Positions 1 to 6,518 of a stretch of DNA of 12,281 nt are shown piece by piece. This DNA is from an uncultured Saprospiraceae bacterium. GTDB lineage: Bacteria > Bacteroidota > Bacteroidia > Chitinophagales > Saprospiraceae. Position numbers and translations under genes: made by a program. The notes under the pieces were generated by a model. The model ran no database searches, had not been told where the DNA came from, and was given only the letters and a program-made list of their open reading frames with translations. The first letter of the stretch is position 1. Every line of letters begins with the position of its first letter. The stretch lies in contig CALFYH010000208.1 of NCBI GenBank assembly GCA_937952155.1, positions 1 through 12,281 on the forward strand, written 5' to 3'.

Positions 1-216
1 GCGGATGAGCAAAGTTCACAGGGAAAAATTAAGGCAAGCTTAGCCAAGACGGCTGCCGATTTAAAAGTTGAAGATGCTAAATTAAATCAAGAAAAAATAA
101 AATTAGAAGTGGAAAACAAAAGAAATGAATCGGAAATCAATCATCTTAAACAACAGCAACAGGTTTATACCGTAACTGTAGAGAAATTAAAAAAAGAAAT
201 AGAAAACTTAAACTGA
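1..216 (+). CDS. C-terminal fragment of a coiled-coil protein (5' end outside window)
   Basis: Frame 1 is open from the first base to a TGA at 214-216 and gives the last 71 residues of a protein. They are almost entirely charged and helical: rich in Lys, Glu, Gln, Asn and Leu, with no Pro and only one Gly. This is what a long coiled coil looks like. The tail ends in a Lys/Glu-rich helix with a run of four glutamines before it. No catalytic or binding motif is visible and the family cannot be named from this tail. An ATG overlaps the stop (TGATG, 214-218) but opens only an 11-codon frame, so it is not called. No terminator hairpin was found in the 151 bases before the next gene. Confidence 0.7.
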   Translation, partial: ADEQSSQGKIKASLAKTAADLKVEDAKLNQEKIKLEVENKRNESEINHLKQQQQVYTVTVEKLKKEIENLN

Positions 217-367
217 TGACAATGCAGAAATCAGACTTGAAGAACTATTGATAACCATTGTACAAAAATTGATACAAAAACCAAGTATCCTTTTGCATTG
301 TTGTAAATTATGGCGTCTTTTCTGTTCACCTAACACTCTTTATTAATGCAAATAAAATTGAACCCTT

Positions 368-1003
368 ATGATCCCAAAGATAACATTCCCCATACTCTTG
401 CTCTCGATAATCGGTTGTACTCTTACCAAAAATAGGTCTAATTATGTAAGTGAGCTTTCCGCGTATAGACAAGAATATAAGGACGACTTTCTCCAAGATG
501 CTCGTTCTCCATTGACGAAAGATGATCTCCCATTCCTTGATTTTTATCCAGCAGAACCAGCTTGGAAACTTACATGTCAGTGCACCAAAGTAGAAAATGC
601 AAAACCATTTGATATGCCTACGTATAGTGGAGTCACTCGACTGTATAGGGTCTATGCAATAGCAGAATGCAAGTACAAAGATCAAAATATAAGATTGCAT
701 ATTTACCAAAACATGACTCAACCTGCCAATCCCTTGTACAAAGGACATCTCTTCCTACCATTCAAGGACATTACCAATGATGAAGAAACGTATGGTGGAG
801 GCCGATACATCAATCTATATGAAAAAGATATCACAGACAACCAAATCATAATAGATTTTAATAAATGTTACAATCCTTGGTGTGCCTATAGCAGTGGATA
901 TAATTGCCCAGTACCACCAAAAGAAAATCACCTTACTTTTGAAATCAATGCTGGAGAAAAAAAATTCAAGGGAACATATAAAAAGCAAAAATCTGATAAA
1001 TAA
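368..1003 (+). CDS. DUF1684 domain lipoprotein
   Basis: The 211-residue product starts with a hydrophobic signal ending in a lipobox (IIGC, Cys17), so it should be lipidated and membrane-anchored outside the cytoplasm. The rest matches the DUF1684 family as I know it. An N-terminal segment (about 28-66) carries SPLTKDDLPF. A central block has LPFKDITNDEETYGGGRY (about 130-147). A C-terminal block has DFNKCYNPWCAY, then NCPVPPKENHLTF and AGEK (about 163-198). The length is normal for the family, whose biochemical function is unknown to me. Cysteines in the second half (166, 172, 180) could form disulphides. The ATG at 368 gives a clean signal peptide and lipobox, which fixes the start. The next gene follows after 115 bases but has its own -7 element, so co-transcription is uncertain. 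Confidence 0.88.
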   Translation: MIPKITFPILLLSIIGCTLTKNRSNYVSELSAYRQEYKDDFLQDARSPLTKDDLPFLDFYPAEPAWKLTCQCTKVENAKPFDMPTYSGVTRLYRVYAIAECKYKDQNIRLHIYQNMTQPANPLYKGHLFLPFKDITNDEETYGGGRYINLYEKDITDNQIIIDFNKCYNPWCAYSSGYNCPVPPKENHLTFEINAGEKKFKGTYKKQKSDK

Positions 1004-1081
1004 TCTAATCGTTCAAGACATTTGGGGCAATTATATTTACATTTTTTACCATATAATAAACAAATACAATAATCAATTCCA

Positions 1082-1089
1082 TATATTTG
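1082..1089 (+). promoter_or_regulatory. Bacteroidota -7 element before the S8 peptidase gene
   Basis: TATATTTG matches the Bacteroidota sigma consensus TAnnTTTG. It lies 29 bases before the ATG at 1119, which would give a leader of roughly 20-25 bases. No convincing TTG is present at the -33 position, so this rests on the -7 box alone. It supports starting the peptidase at 1119 and not further upstream. Confidence 0.5.
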
Positions 1090-1118
1090 TATTAAATTTT
1101 CGCAAAATAAACTTTAGA

Positions 1119-2726
1119 ATGAAACAGCTTTTGTGGCTTTTAGTCCTGATCACTTGTGTCGGTCAGGCGCAGAATGTTGAGAATCCAAATAATGGAGTCA
1201 TTATCATAACCAAAAATACTGATATTGACAAGGTATTGGATGGGTATAAAATTACTTTCCCATTGTCTGAAATCAAAGCGAATCAACTTAGTGAAGAAAT
1301 TTGGCTGCTCGAAGATGGCGATGATCGGTCACTTTTTTCGTGGTGTAAAACTAACCAATACATCCAATCCGTTTCCAAAAACTCTAGAGTTTCTAATAGA
1401 GTAAAACCCAATGACACAAGGCTTTCTGAGCAGTATTATCTTGACATAGTCAAAGCATATGATAGTTGGGACGTCACTTCAGGTGGCAAAGATTTCAATG
1501 GTGACGATATAATCATTGGTGTGGTGGATGAAGGTTTCGACATTTTGCACGAAGATCTCAAAAATAACATTTATATCAATTCAGATGAAAAAGCTGGAGA
1601 TAATATAGACAATGACTCCAATGGATATGTTGATGATATTAACGGCTGGAACCAACATACCAAACGTGGAATTCACGATGTAAAAAGTCATGGTACCAAT
1701 GTATTGGGCGTATTGGGAGCACAAGGCAACAACAATTTGGGGATCTCAGGCATGAATTGGAACCTAAAGCTATTGCCAGTTACATCAGGATCTTTAGTTT
1801 CTGACATTATCGAGAGTTACAATTATTTTCTTCAAGTCAAAAAGTTATACATTAGTTCAGGTGGTAGCAAAGGAGTAGATCTCAAAGTGATTAGTTATTC
1901 TGGTGGACTTGATGAAGCTTTCGCTAAAGATTATGTTGCTTGGTGTTCTATGTATGACAAATTAGGTGCGGTTGGAGTACTTTGTGTAGCTTCTACTACA
2001 AATTCAAATTATGATGTAGAAGTTAAAGGTGACATGCCATCCACTTGTACATCACCATATCTTTTGGTAGTCAATGCGACAAATAAAGCCGATGTCAAAG
2101 ATCCTTACACCGGTTATGGTAATATCAGTGTTGATATTGCGGCACCAGGCGAAAAAATTCTTAGTACTGACCTCGCTTCCAAAGGCAATTACAAGACAGA
2201 AACAGGTACTTCTTTATCTACACCAATAGTATCAGGTGCTGCGGCACTATTATATTCCTTAAAGTGCAGCGAATTTTATGAATTTACAAGAGCTTCTGCT
2301 CCAGAAGCTGCCCTTGCCATCAAAGACGCCCTAATAAATGGTGTAGATCTTAAACCTAGCTTGACCAATAAGAATACTTCTGGCGGCAGACTCAATGTAC
2401 TAAAGAGCATGAATATCATTCTAAGTACATATTGCGGTCAATCATTGAGTCCAAAAGGAGCTTTAGAAGTAAAAACAGCCAATTATTTTGAAAACACCTT
2501 ATCACTAACCTATATCTCACCAAACAATAGTGAAACCTTAGCTAAAATTTATGATAGCACTGGCAAAGAAGTTTATTCTACAACCTTTACACCACCATTT
2601 TTTGGGGAAAAGATTCTGAAAATTGATTTGCCAAAACCACTTGAAGGCTTGTACTATTTTGTAAGTTTGATAAACGACAAAGAAATAGCAAGTAAAGGAT
2701 TTTCAGTGCAAGATACAAGCAAATAA
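1119..2726 (+). CDS. Secreted S8 subtilisin-like serine peptidase with probable T9SS sorting domain
   Basis: A 535-residue exported protease. The start at 1119 is chosen because it begins a clean signal peptide (about 1-18, ending GQAQ). The open frame extends back to 882, but that part overlaps the DUF1684 gene and looks non-coding. The catalytic triad is Asp137 (VVDEGF), His191 (HGTNV) and Ser365 (GTSLSTP), with oxyanion Asn295 in ASTTN. Two positions deviate from the textbook motifs: DEG replaces DTG/DSG, and SLSTP replaces SMATP. Residues 151-175 are rich in Asp and Asn and resemble a calcium-binding insert. The last 70 or so residues (IYDSTGKEVY, then a Gly-Leu-Tyr-Tyr strand) resemble a type A C-terminal sorting domain, which would route it through the type IX system to the surface or medium. 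The gene converges on the next one with a 17-base gap. Peptidase family is near certain; the sorting domain is likely. Confidence 0.92.
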   Translation: MKQLLWLLVLITCVGQAQNVENPNNGVIIITKNTDIDKVLDGYKITFPLSEIKANQLSEEIWLLEDGDDRSLFSWCKTNQYIQSVSKNSRVSNRVKPNDTRLSEQYYLDIVKAYDSWDVTSGGKDFNGDDIIIGVVDEGFDILHEDLKNNIYINSDEKAGDNIDNDSNGYVDDINGWNQHTKRGIHDVKSHGTNVLGVLGAQGNNNLGISGMNWNLKLLPVTSGSLVSDIIESYNYFLQVKKLYISSGGSKGVDLKVISYSGGLDEAFAKDYVAWCSMYDKLGAVGVLCVASTTNSNYDVEVKGDMPSTCTSPYLLVVNATNKADVKDPYTGYGNISVDIAAPGEKILSTDLASKGNYKTETGTSLSTPIVSGAAALLYSLKCSEFYEFTRASAPEAALAIKDALINGVDLKPSLTNKNTSGGRLNVLKSMNIILSTYCGQSLSPKGALEVKTANYFENTLSLTYISPNNSETLAKIYDSTGKEVYSTTFTPPFFGEKILKIDLPKPLEGLYYFVSLINDKEIASKGFSVQDTSK

Positions 2727-2743
2727 AGTTTATTGATGGTTGC

Positions 2744-3517
2744 TTAAGTCAATTGTTTGATTTTATAGCCTTCTTTTTTTAATTGTGCCAATATGCCTTT
2801 ATTGCCTGCGAAATGTGCAGCACCTATAGCAAAAAAAGAAGATTTTTCATTTGACAGATTAATTATAGCTTTGGTCATATTTTCATTTCTGTCAAAGATC
2901 ATTAGATTTCTGATTTTTCCCATACTTTTTTGAGCGTTCTTATAAAGTTGGATGTATTGGCCATCACCGTACATAGCATTGATAGACAACATTTTATGCC
3001 TAAATGTAGCAATATTTTTCATATTATCTCTGAACGCTTTGATTTGATAATCCATCGGTATATGTTCCAATATTTCGATTTGATCCCGAAGTGATTCCAC
3101 ACCAGTCATTATTCTTTCATTGGTCTGTGCAAATTCCCAAAGATATTGGTCCAATGGTTTTGGGTAAACAGTTGGTAAGGCAGCTTCTGCCAATAGGTTG
3201 TTTATGTAAAATGGCGTGTACCTTTTATAGTCATCAAGTGAAATACCATAACATTTGCGCACCAAAGCAAGATATTTCTTATACACTTTAGGTCTAAAAC
3301 TCCTTTCAAATAGCTCGCCTTCCGGCAATAAGAAAAATGAAGTTATGTCTTCATCAACAGATTCGCCGAGGTTCATTTCTCCTGCATAAACTGCTGATTT
3401 TAAGATGTACTTTTTTGCAACATCTGCATAGGTATATGCTTCCTTGGTAGCAAGGTGCATGGTTCCCATTAGATAGCTGCAAATATCCTTATCGTGTTTA
3501 TAAAACTTCCACAACAT
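2744..3517 (-). CDS. TraB/GumN (Tiki-like) family protein
   Basis: A 257-residue protein with the two hallmark motifs of the TraB/GumN superfamily. Gly18-Thr-Met-His21 (YLMGTMHLAT) lies near the N-terminus and Gly232-Ala-Ala-His235 (AIGAAHFAG) near the C-terminus, with a conserved-looking Glu47 (AGEMNL). These GxxH motifs and the Glu are the proposed metal-binding residues of Tiki-type proteases. Catalysis by bacterial members is assumed from that homology, not shown. Many bacterial relatives carry a signal peptide or lipobox. This one starts directly with the first strand (MLWKFYK) and has none, so it is probably cytoplasmic. Upstream in frame there is an ATG followed at once by TAG, which excludes an extended N-terminus. 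The gene lies 92 bases downstream of the Lrp/AsnC gene, with a strong terminator in between that ends about 20 bases before this ATG. No TAnnTTTG box was found in that gap. Confidence 0.87.
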   Translation of the reverse strand: MLWKFYKHDKDICSYLMGTMHLATKEAYTYADVAKKYILKSAVYAGEMNLGESVDEDITSFFLLPEGELFERSFRPKVYKKYLALVRKCYGISLDDYKRYTPFYINNLLAEAALPTVYPKPLDQYLWEFAQTNERIMTGVESLRDQIEILEHIPMDYQIKAFRDNMKNIATFRHKMLSINAMYGDGQYIQLYKNAQKSMGKIRNLMIFDRNENMTKAIINLSNEKSSFFAIGAAHFAGNKGILAQLKKEGYKIKQLT

Positions 3518-3538
3518 GGTGTTGGCTACATTTTGTGT

Positions 3539-3576
3539 AAAAAAAAACCGCTTCCTGATATAACTGGAAACGGTTT
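3539..3576 (-). terminator. Rho-independent terminator of the Lrp/AsnC gene
   Basis: On the minus strand an 11-base stem (arms 3566-3576 and 3545-3555, one G-U wobble in the RNA) closes a 10-base loop and is followed directly by a run of about nine T. It lies 34 bases past the regulator's stop codon. It also stands about 20 bases before the TraB/GumN start, so it may act as an intercistronic attenuator. The reverse direction has a C-A mismatch and a shorter T run, so it is weaker as a terminator for + strand transcripts. Confidence 0.85.
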
Positions 3577-3609
3577 GTATTTTTAAAGTTATATTATAAT
3601 TTATACAAC

Positions 3610-4098
3610 TTATTCTTCTACATTCTCGTAGTCGAAAGGAAGCACTTTTTCCTTCTTTACTTTAGAAAGTGTCATCAATGTCTTCAATCTTTCGATCTCT
3701 TCAATTTGCGAAAGCGTCTTAAAAAGCAACTTTTCGTAAGTAGGTATATCCTTACACACGATTTTGAGCAAAAAGTCCGCATCACCTGTGATGATATAAC
3801 ACTCTGTGATCTCAGGAACAGCTTTTACTTTTCTGATAAAATTATCCAAAGCATTTGGTTTTTGCCAAGCCAAGGATACTAACACAAATGTCTTTACATT
3901 CAATCCTATCGCAGAAGAATCTACTTTAGCGTGATAACTTTGAATGATACCAGACTGCTCCAGTTTTTTTACTCTTTCAAGTGTTGGTGCTGGGGACAAT
4001 CCGATTTTCTTTGATAAATCAAGATTGGTTATTTTGCTATTTTCCTGAAGCATTCTTACTATCTTCAGGTCTATTTTGTCCATCTTGTAGTCTGCCAT
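3610..4098 (-). CDS. Lrp/AsnC family transcriptional regulator
   Basis: A 162-residue regulator of normal family length. Residues 5-60 form the AsnC-type winged helix-turn-helix (DKIDLKIVRMLQENSK, then LSKKIGLSPAPTLERVKKLE). Residues 65-145 form the RAM ligand-binding and oligomerisation domain, recognisable by the ITGDADFLLKI strand. Family members sense amino acids or related metabolites and form octamers that wrap DNA. The effector of this one cannot be told from sequence. The ATG at 4098 is used; a second Met five codons in (MDKIDLK) is a plausible alternative start. The A+T-rich upstream region holds a 10-bp palindrome, TAATTAATTA (4129-4138), that could be an autoregulatory site, but in such A+T-rich DNA this is weak. 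No exact TAnnTTTG box was found. The gene ends in a strong terminator, so it is probably monocistronic. Confidence 0.93.
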   Translation of the reverse strand: MADYKMDKIDLKIVRMLQENSKITNLDLSKKIGLSPAPTLERVKKLEQSGIIQSYHAKVDSSAIGLNVKTFVLVSLAWQKPNALDNFIRKVKAVPEITECYIITGDADFLLKIVCKDIPTYEKLLFKTLSQIEEIERLKTLMTLSKVKKEKVLPFDYENVEE

Positions 4099-4270
4099 TG
4101 CAAATATTTTTAAAATTTTATTTGTATTTAATTAATTATTCGGGTGCAAAGAAAATAATATTTTATGAACTTTACGATATTACTAACGAAATTATTTTGC
4201 TTTTATTTTAAAAATGTGTCTTTTTCTATAAATTATTTCGCGAATACTAGGATTTTGTTACAAAGAAGCC

Positions 4271-4304
4271 AAAAAAATAGCCGAAGACATACATATCTTC
4301 GGCT
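4271..4304 (-). terminator. Rho-independent terminator of the small exported-protein gene
   Basis: A perfect 9-base stem (AGCCGAAGA at 4279-4287 against TCTTCGGCT at 4296-4304) has an 8-base loop. In the minus-strand direction it is followed by seven T (4271-4277, after one A). It lies about 35 bases after the stop codon of the gene at 4340-4663. Confidence 0.88.
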
Positions 4305-4339
4305 TTAAAAAATCAACTGCGAAAAACTATTATTATGAT

Positions 4340-4663
4340 TTACTTGATCGATACTGGAATCGTATAGATTGTCTGGTAATCCAAATCATTCATGGCAATC
4401 TTTTTATAATTTAGGGCTAGTTTCAGTACATGGTCTAAATCTTTATTATCTGTGGAAACTACAACAATTTCATTCTTTGCCGTAACGAAAAATGAAATAT
4501 TTACTTTTGCTTCAGTGGTGAGATATTGTTTGTAATCAATATTGTTCAACAGTGCCTGAATCTGAATCCTTTCTGGAGTCTTTGAGGGAATAGTTGTGGA
4601 ATATGCACTCAAAGTGCCAGTAATACAAAATGTCATTGCCAAAATTAAATTTTGAATTCTCAT
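4340..4663 (-). CDS. Small exported protein, TonB-C-terminal-like fold possible
   Basis: A 107-residue product with a clear signal peptide (MRIQNLILAMTFCITGTLSA, likely cut near residue 20) and no lipobox, so it is probably soluble in the periplasm. The mature part, about residues 50-107, alternates hydrophobic and polar residues: KVNISFFVTAKNEIVVVSTD, then a helix-like LDHVLKLAL, then a final strand ending IPVSIK. This strand-strand-helix-strand layout resembles the C-terminal domain of TonB-like proteins and similar small Bacteroidota exported proteins. The resemblance is structural guesswork and no function is assigned. An IS1595 element begins 37 bases upstream of the ATG, so the native promoter has probably been displaced. 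The gene ends in a strong terminator. Confidence 0.8.
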   Translation of the reverse strand: MRIQNLILAMTFCITGTLSAYSTTIPSKTPERIQIQALLNNIDYKQYLTTEAKVNISFFVTAKNEIVVVSTDNKDLDHVLKLALNYKKIAMNDLDYQTIYTIPVSIK

Positions 4664-4699
4664 GATTATAATATTTAGAAATTAATAAAAATAAAATTT

Positions 4700-4713
4700 A
4701 TTGAATTAGGCAT
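4700..4713 (+). repeat. Left terminal inverted repeat of the IS
   Basis: ATTGAATTAGGCAT is the exact reverse complement of 5655-5668. After one mismatch the match continues inward for three more bases. Its inner heptamer TAGGCAT recurs inverted at 4731-4737, giving a subterminal hairpin of 7-bp arms around 17 bases. Confidence 0.85.
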
Positions 4714-4735
4714 ATAAACAATGAAAATAAATGCC

Positions 4736-4754
4736 TATATTTGTTACAAATATA
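4736..4754. promoter_or_regulatory. Palindromic back-to-back -7 elements in the IS left end
   Basis: TATATTTGTTACAAATATA is a perfect palindrome with 9-base arms around one T. Each arm is a TAnnTTTG match. The forward copy (4736-4743) lies 20 bases before the transposase ATG. The reverse copy (4754-4747) points out of the IS towards the gene at 4340-4663. For the reverse copy a TTG is present at 4773-4771 with a 16-base spacer, shorter than the usual 19 or so. The forward copy has no good TTG. The palindrome could also be a repressor site. Confidence 0.5.
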
Positions 4755-4763
4755 TTATAAATA

Positions 4764-5654
4764 ATGGAAGCAAGATTTAAAAGCCTATCAATATTTGAAT
4801 TTCAGAGTAAATTTGTAGATGATGACAGTTGTTACGCCTATTTAGCTGATTTGAAATGGAAAGATGGCTATCAATGCCCAAAATGTAAAAACACAAAATA
4901 TTGTAAAGGCGTTGATAAATATGAGAGGCAATGTACTAAGTGTGCATATTTAGAGAGTCCAACGGCTGGTACACTGTTTCATAAAGTAAAATTTTCAATC
5001 CTTAAAGCATTTTGGATAATATACTATGTTTCAACGAGTAAAAAAGGGATTGCATCCACAGAGTTGAGTAGGAAACTAGAGTTAAGACAAAAGACATGTT
5101 GGCTGTTTAAGCAGAAAGTTATGCAAGCCATGGCCAGTAGTGGTAATAACCCGTTATTAGGAAAAGTCGAAGTTGATGAGTTTGTGGTAGGTCAGCAAGA
5201 AGAAGGCGTCGTAGGTAGGAAGAATAAAGATAAACGACTGGTAGTCATAGCAATAGAGAAAAACAAGAAAGGAGCTACTCGAATTTATGCAAAACGAATA
5301 GATCGATCAACAAAGAAAAATTTGAAAACATTCATGGATGAAAATATCTCGACAAATGCATCAATAACGACAGATGCTTGGTCATCATACAGAAGTTTAG
5401 AAAAAGAAATGCCAAATCTTACAACAGAGAAGTCAACTAAGAAAGGAAGTAATTTTTCAATAATGCATAGAGTAATCATGGGCTTTAAGTCATGGTTGAG
5501 AGGAACACATGGGCATGCAAAACATTTACAGTATTACTTGGATGAATATTGTTATAGATATAATCGAAATAAGATGAAAGAAGGAATTTTTGACAACCTG
5601 CTCAATCGAATGCTAAATCACCAACCAATGCCTTACAAAACAATTATTTCTTAA
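4764..5654 (+). CDS. IS1595-family transposase (ISXO2-like, DD-H-K)
   Basis: A 296-residue transposase with the IS1595 layout. An N-terminal zinc ribbon has Cys38/Cys41 (CPKC) and Cys57/Cys60 (CTKC). A helical DNA-binding region follows at about 75-125. The catalytic domain has Asp138 (VEVDEF), Asp204 (TTDAWSSY), His235 and Lys242, the last two seven residues apart in HRVIMGFK. The family allows N, H or E at the third catalytic position, so His is not a defect. The closing block LRGTHGHAKHLQYYLDEYCY followed by RYNR (about 245-268) is a family signature. Length is normal and there is no frameshift. The stop codon touches the right inverted repeat. It moves the element by cut or copy at the inverted repeats; the mechanism detail is not visible here. 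Confidence 0.95.
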   Translation: MEARFKSLSIFEFQSKFVDDDSCYAYLADLKWKDGYQCPKCKNTKYCKGVDKYERQCTKCAYLESPTAGTLFHKVKFSILKAFWIIYYVSTSKKGIASTELSRKLELRQKTCWLFKQKVMQAMASSGNNPLLGKVEVDEFVVGQQEEGVVGRKNKDKRLVVIAIEKNKKGATRIYAKRIDRSTKKNLKTFMDENISTNASITTDAWSSYRSLEKEMPNLTTEKSTKKGSNFSIMHRVIMGFKSWLRGTHGHAKHLQYYLDEYCYRYNRNKMKEGIFDNLLNRMLNHQPMPYKTIIS

Positions 5655-5668
5655 ATGCCTAATTCAAT
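5655..5668 (-). repeat. Right terminal inverted repeat of the IS
   Basis: ATGCCTAATTCAAT is the exact inverted copy of 4700-4713 and starts on the base after the transposase stop codon (TAA, 5652-5654). The DNA just outside is A+T-rich and does not duplicate the left flank. Confidence 0.85.
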
Positions 5669-5709
5669 TATATTATTCCATAAAATATTAAATTTCAGTA
5701 ATAAAAACA

Positions 5710-5739
5710 TTGCCATAATATATAATATGTTTATCTTTG
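5710..5739 (+). promoter_or_regulatory. Bacteroidota promoter of the four-helix membrane protein gene
   Basis: TTG at 5710-5712 and TATCTTTG at 5732-5739 are 19 bases apart, a good match to the Bacteroidota TTG / TAnnTTTG promoter with its usual spacing. The -7 box lies 27 bases before the ATG at 5767. It is outside the IS right repeat, so this gene appears to have its own promoter. Confidence 0.65.
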
Positions 5740-5766
5740 CAAGATAATTGCTTAAAATATACACTT

Positions 5767-6369
5767 ATGGCAGATGATATGACTCCTTACATTCGCGAAA
5801 ATAAAAGCCAGAAAATTCAGGATATTGTCACTGAAACCGAAAATACATTTCAACAGGAAGGCAATATCACGCTTGGCGAATCCAAAAGAATAGAGCTGAT
5901 CCGCAAAATGAAACAGGACACAGACAAACGTGAATACATGATGATGTTTAATGCGCTGATGATCGGTCTGACCATTATTTCTACAGCCCATTTTGTGGTA
6001 TTTGGTAGCATTTTTGCTTTGGTGTCGATCCTACTTTGTTTAGTGTATTTTGTATATATCCGCAAACGACTGACGACTGCAACCCTAAATCTCACGGAGC
6101 ATAAAAACAACTTTGACCGTTACTTATGGGAAGGATTCTACCTGAAGGAAATGAGATATTCGGCTGTAAAACTCGCCTATTTTATCTTTTTTCCGCTTTT
6201 ATTAGTATTTACCACAGACCTGATTTCTGATGAACGGATCACGTTTTGGTTAGGCATCCTGATCGCAGCGGCCATCAGCAGTATCGGCTGGCTTATCTTC
6301 TTCTCAGATGATAAAAATGTGCTAGAAAGCATAGAATCAGAACTGAAATCTTTGGAATTTTTGGGGTAA
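5767..6369 (+). CDS. Uncharacterised inner-membrane protein with four predicted helices
   Basis: A 200-residue protein not recognised as a named family. Residues 1-55 are hydrophilic and charged, probably cytoplasmic and helical. Two adjacent membrane segments (about 57-77 and 78-98) are followed by a Lys/Arg cluster (IRKRL) and a polar loop of about 30 residues. A second pair of segments (about 131-150 and 158-180) precedes a short acidic tail. The two-hairpin shape suggests a small membrane scaffold or sensor; no catalytic motif is visible. The frame runs back to a TTG at 5737, but that TTG is part of the -7 box, so the ATG at 5767 is the better start. Several 60-base stretches counted by hand (5821-5940 and 6241-6300) have 40-53% G+C, somewhat above the neighbouring transposase. 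Confidence 0.8.
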   Translation: MADDMTPYIRENKSQKIQDIVTETENTFQQEGNITLGESKRIELIRKMKQDTDKREYMMMFNALMIGLTIISTAHFVVFGSIFALVSILLCLVYFVYIRKRLTTATLNLTEHKNNFDRYLWEGFYLKEMRYSAVKLAYFIFFPLLLVFTTDLISDERITFWLGILIAAAISSIGWLIFFSDDKNVLESIESELKSLEFLG

Positions 6370-6518
6370 ATACGAATTTTAGTTAAATATTGCCGTATAT
6401 AGGCATTGCATATTTCCAAAGACATCAAAAGCTCTGCTATACTAAGCTAAGTATTTAGCCTAACTATTATATTTTTAATGATCAAATGTACTTTTTACTC
6501 AACTTTGTCTAATTCTTT
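6370..6518. other. Convergent intergenic gap, weak terminator only
   Basis: Between two convergent genes. The only terminator-like element is a short 5-bp hairpin (GCTAA, then GTAT, then TTAGC) near 6446-6459, followed by A+T-rich DNA ending in five T. This is too weak to call. The heptamer TAGGCAT at 6400-6406 matches the IS tip but is probably coincidental. Confidence 0.4.

Larger units (their letters stand above)
4700..5668 (+). mobile_element. IS1595-family insertion sequence, apparently complete
   Basis: The element is about 969 bases, with one transposase gene between 14-bp perfect terminal inverted repeats (4700-4713 and 5655-5668). The right repeat begins directly after the transposase stop codon. 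Length, single-gene layout and transposase type fit IS1595. The exact outer ends are uncertain. With the ends placed here, the flanking 8-mers (4692-4699 and 5669-5676) do not match, so I see no target duplication. Either the ends lie a few bases away, or the duplication has decayed or been lost by recombination. The transposase frame is intact, so the copy may still be active. Confidence 0.85.

Noticed and set aside
216..251. Tiny frame starting at the ATG that overlaps the first stop codon
   Set aside because: It has only 11 codons and nothing supports translation.
326..748. 140-codon open frame on the minus strand
   Set aside because: It lies antisense over the well-supported DUF1684 gene and has no recognisable protein features.
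882..1118. In-frame extension of the S8 peptidase gene upstream of 1119
   Set aside because: It overlaps the DUF1684 gene, reads as low-complexity Asn/Ile/Lys-rich protein, and would bury the signal peptide. A -7 box at 1082-1089 supports the later start.
4683..5707. Matching 9-mers TAATAAAAA at 4683-4691 and 5699-5707 as an IS target duplication
   Set aside because: They lie 8 and 30 bases outside the inverted repeats at unequal distances and are low-complexity.
6397..6407. 11-base inverted match to 4730-4740 (ATATAGGCATT), which could suggest a larger mobile unit including the membrane protein gene
   Set aside because: It matches an internal part of the IS end and not the terminal repeat. 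It is short and A+T-rich, and the membrane protein gene has its own promoter. Chance is the simpler explanation.
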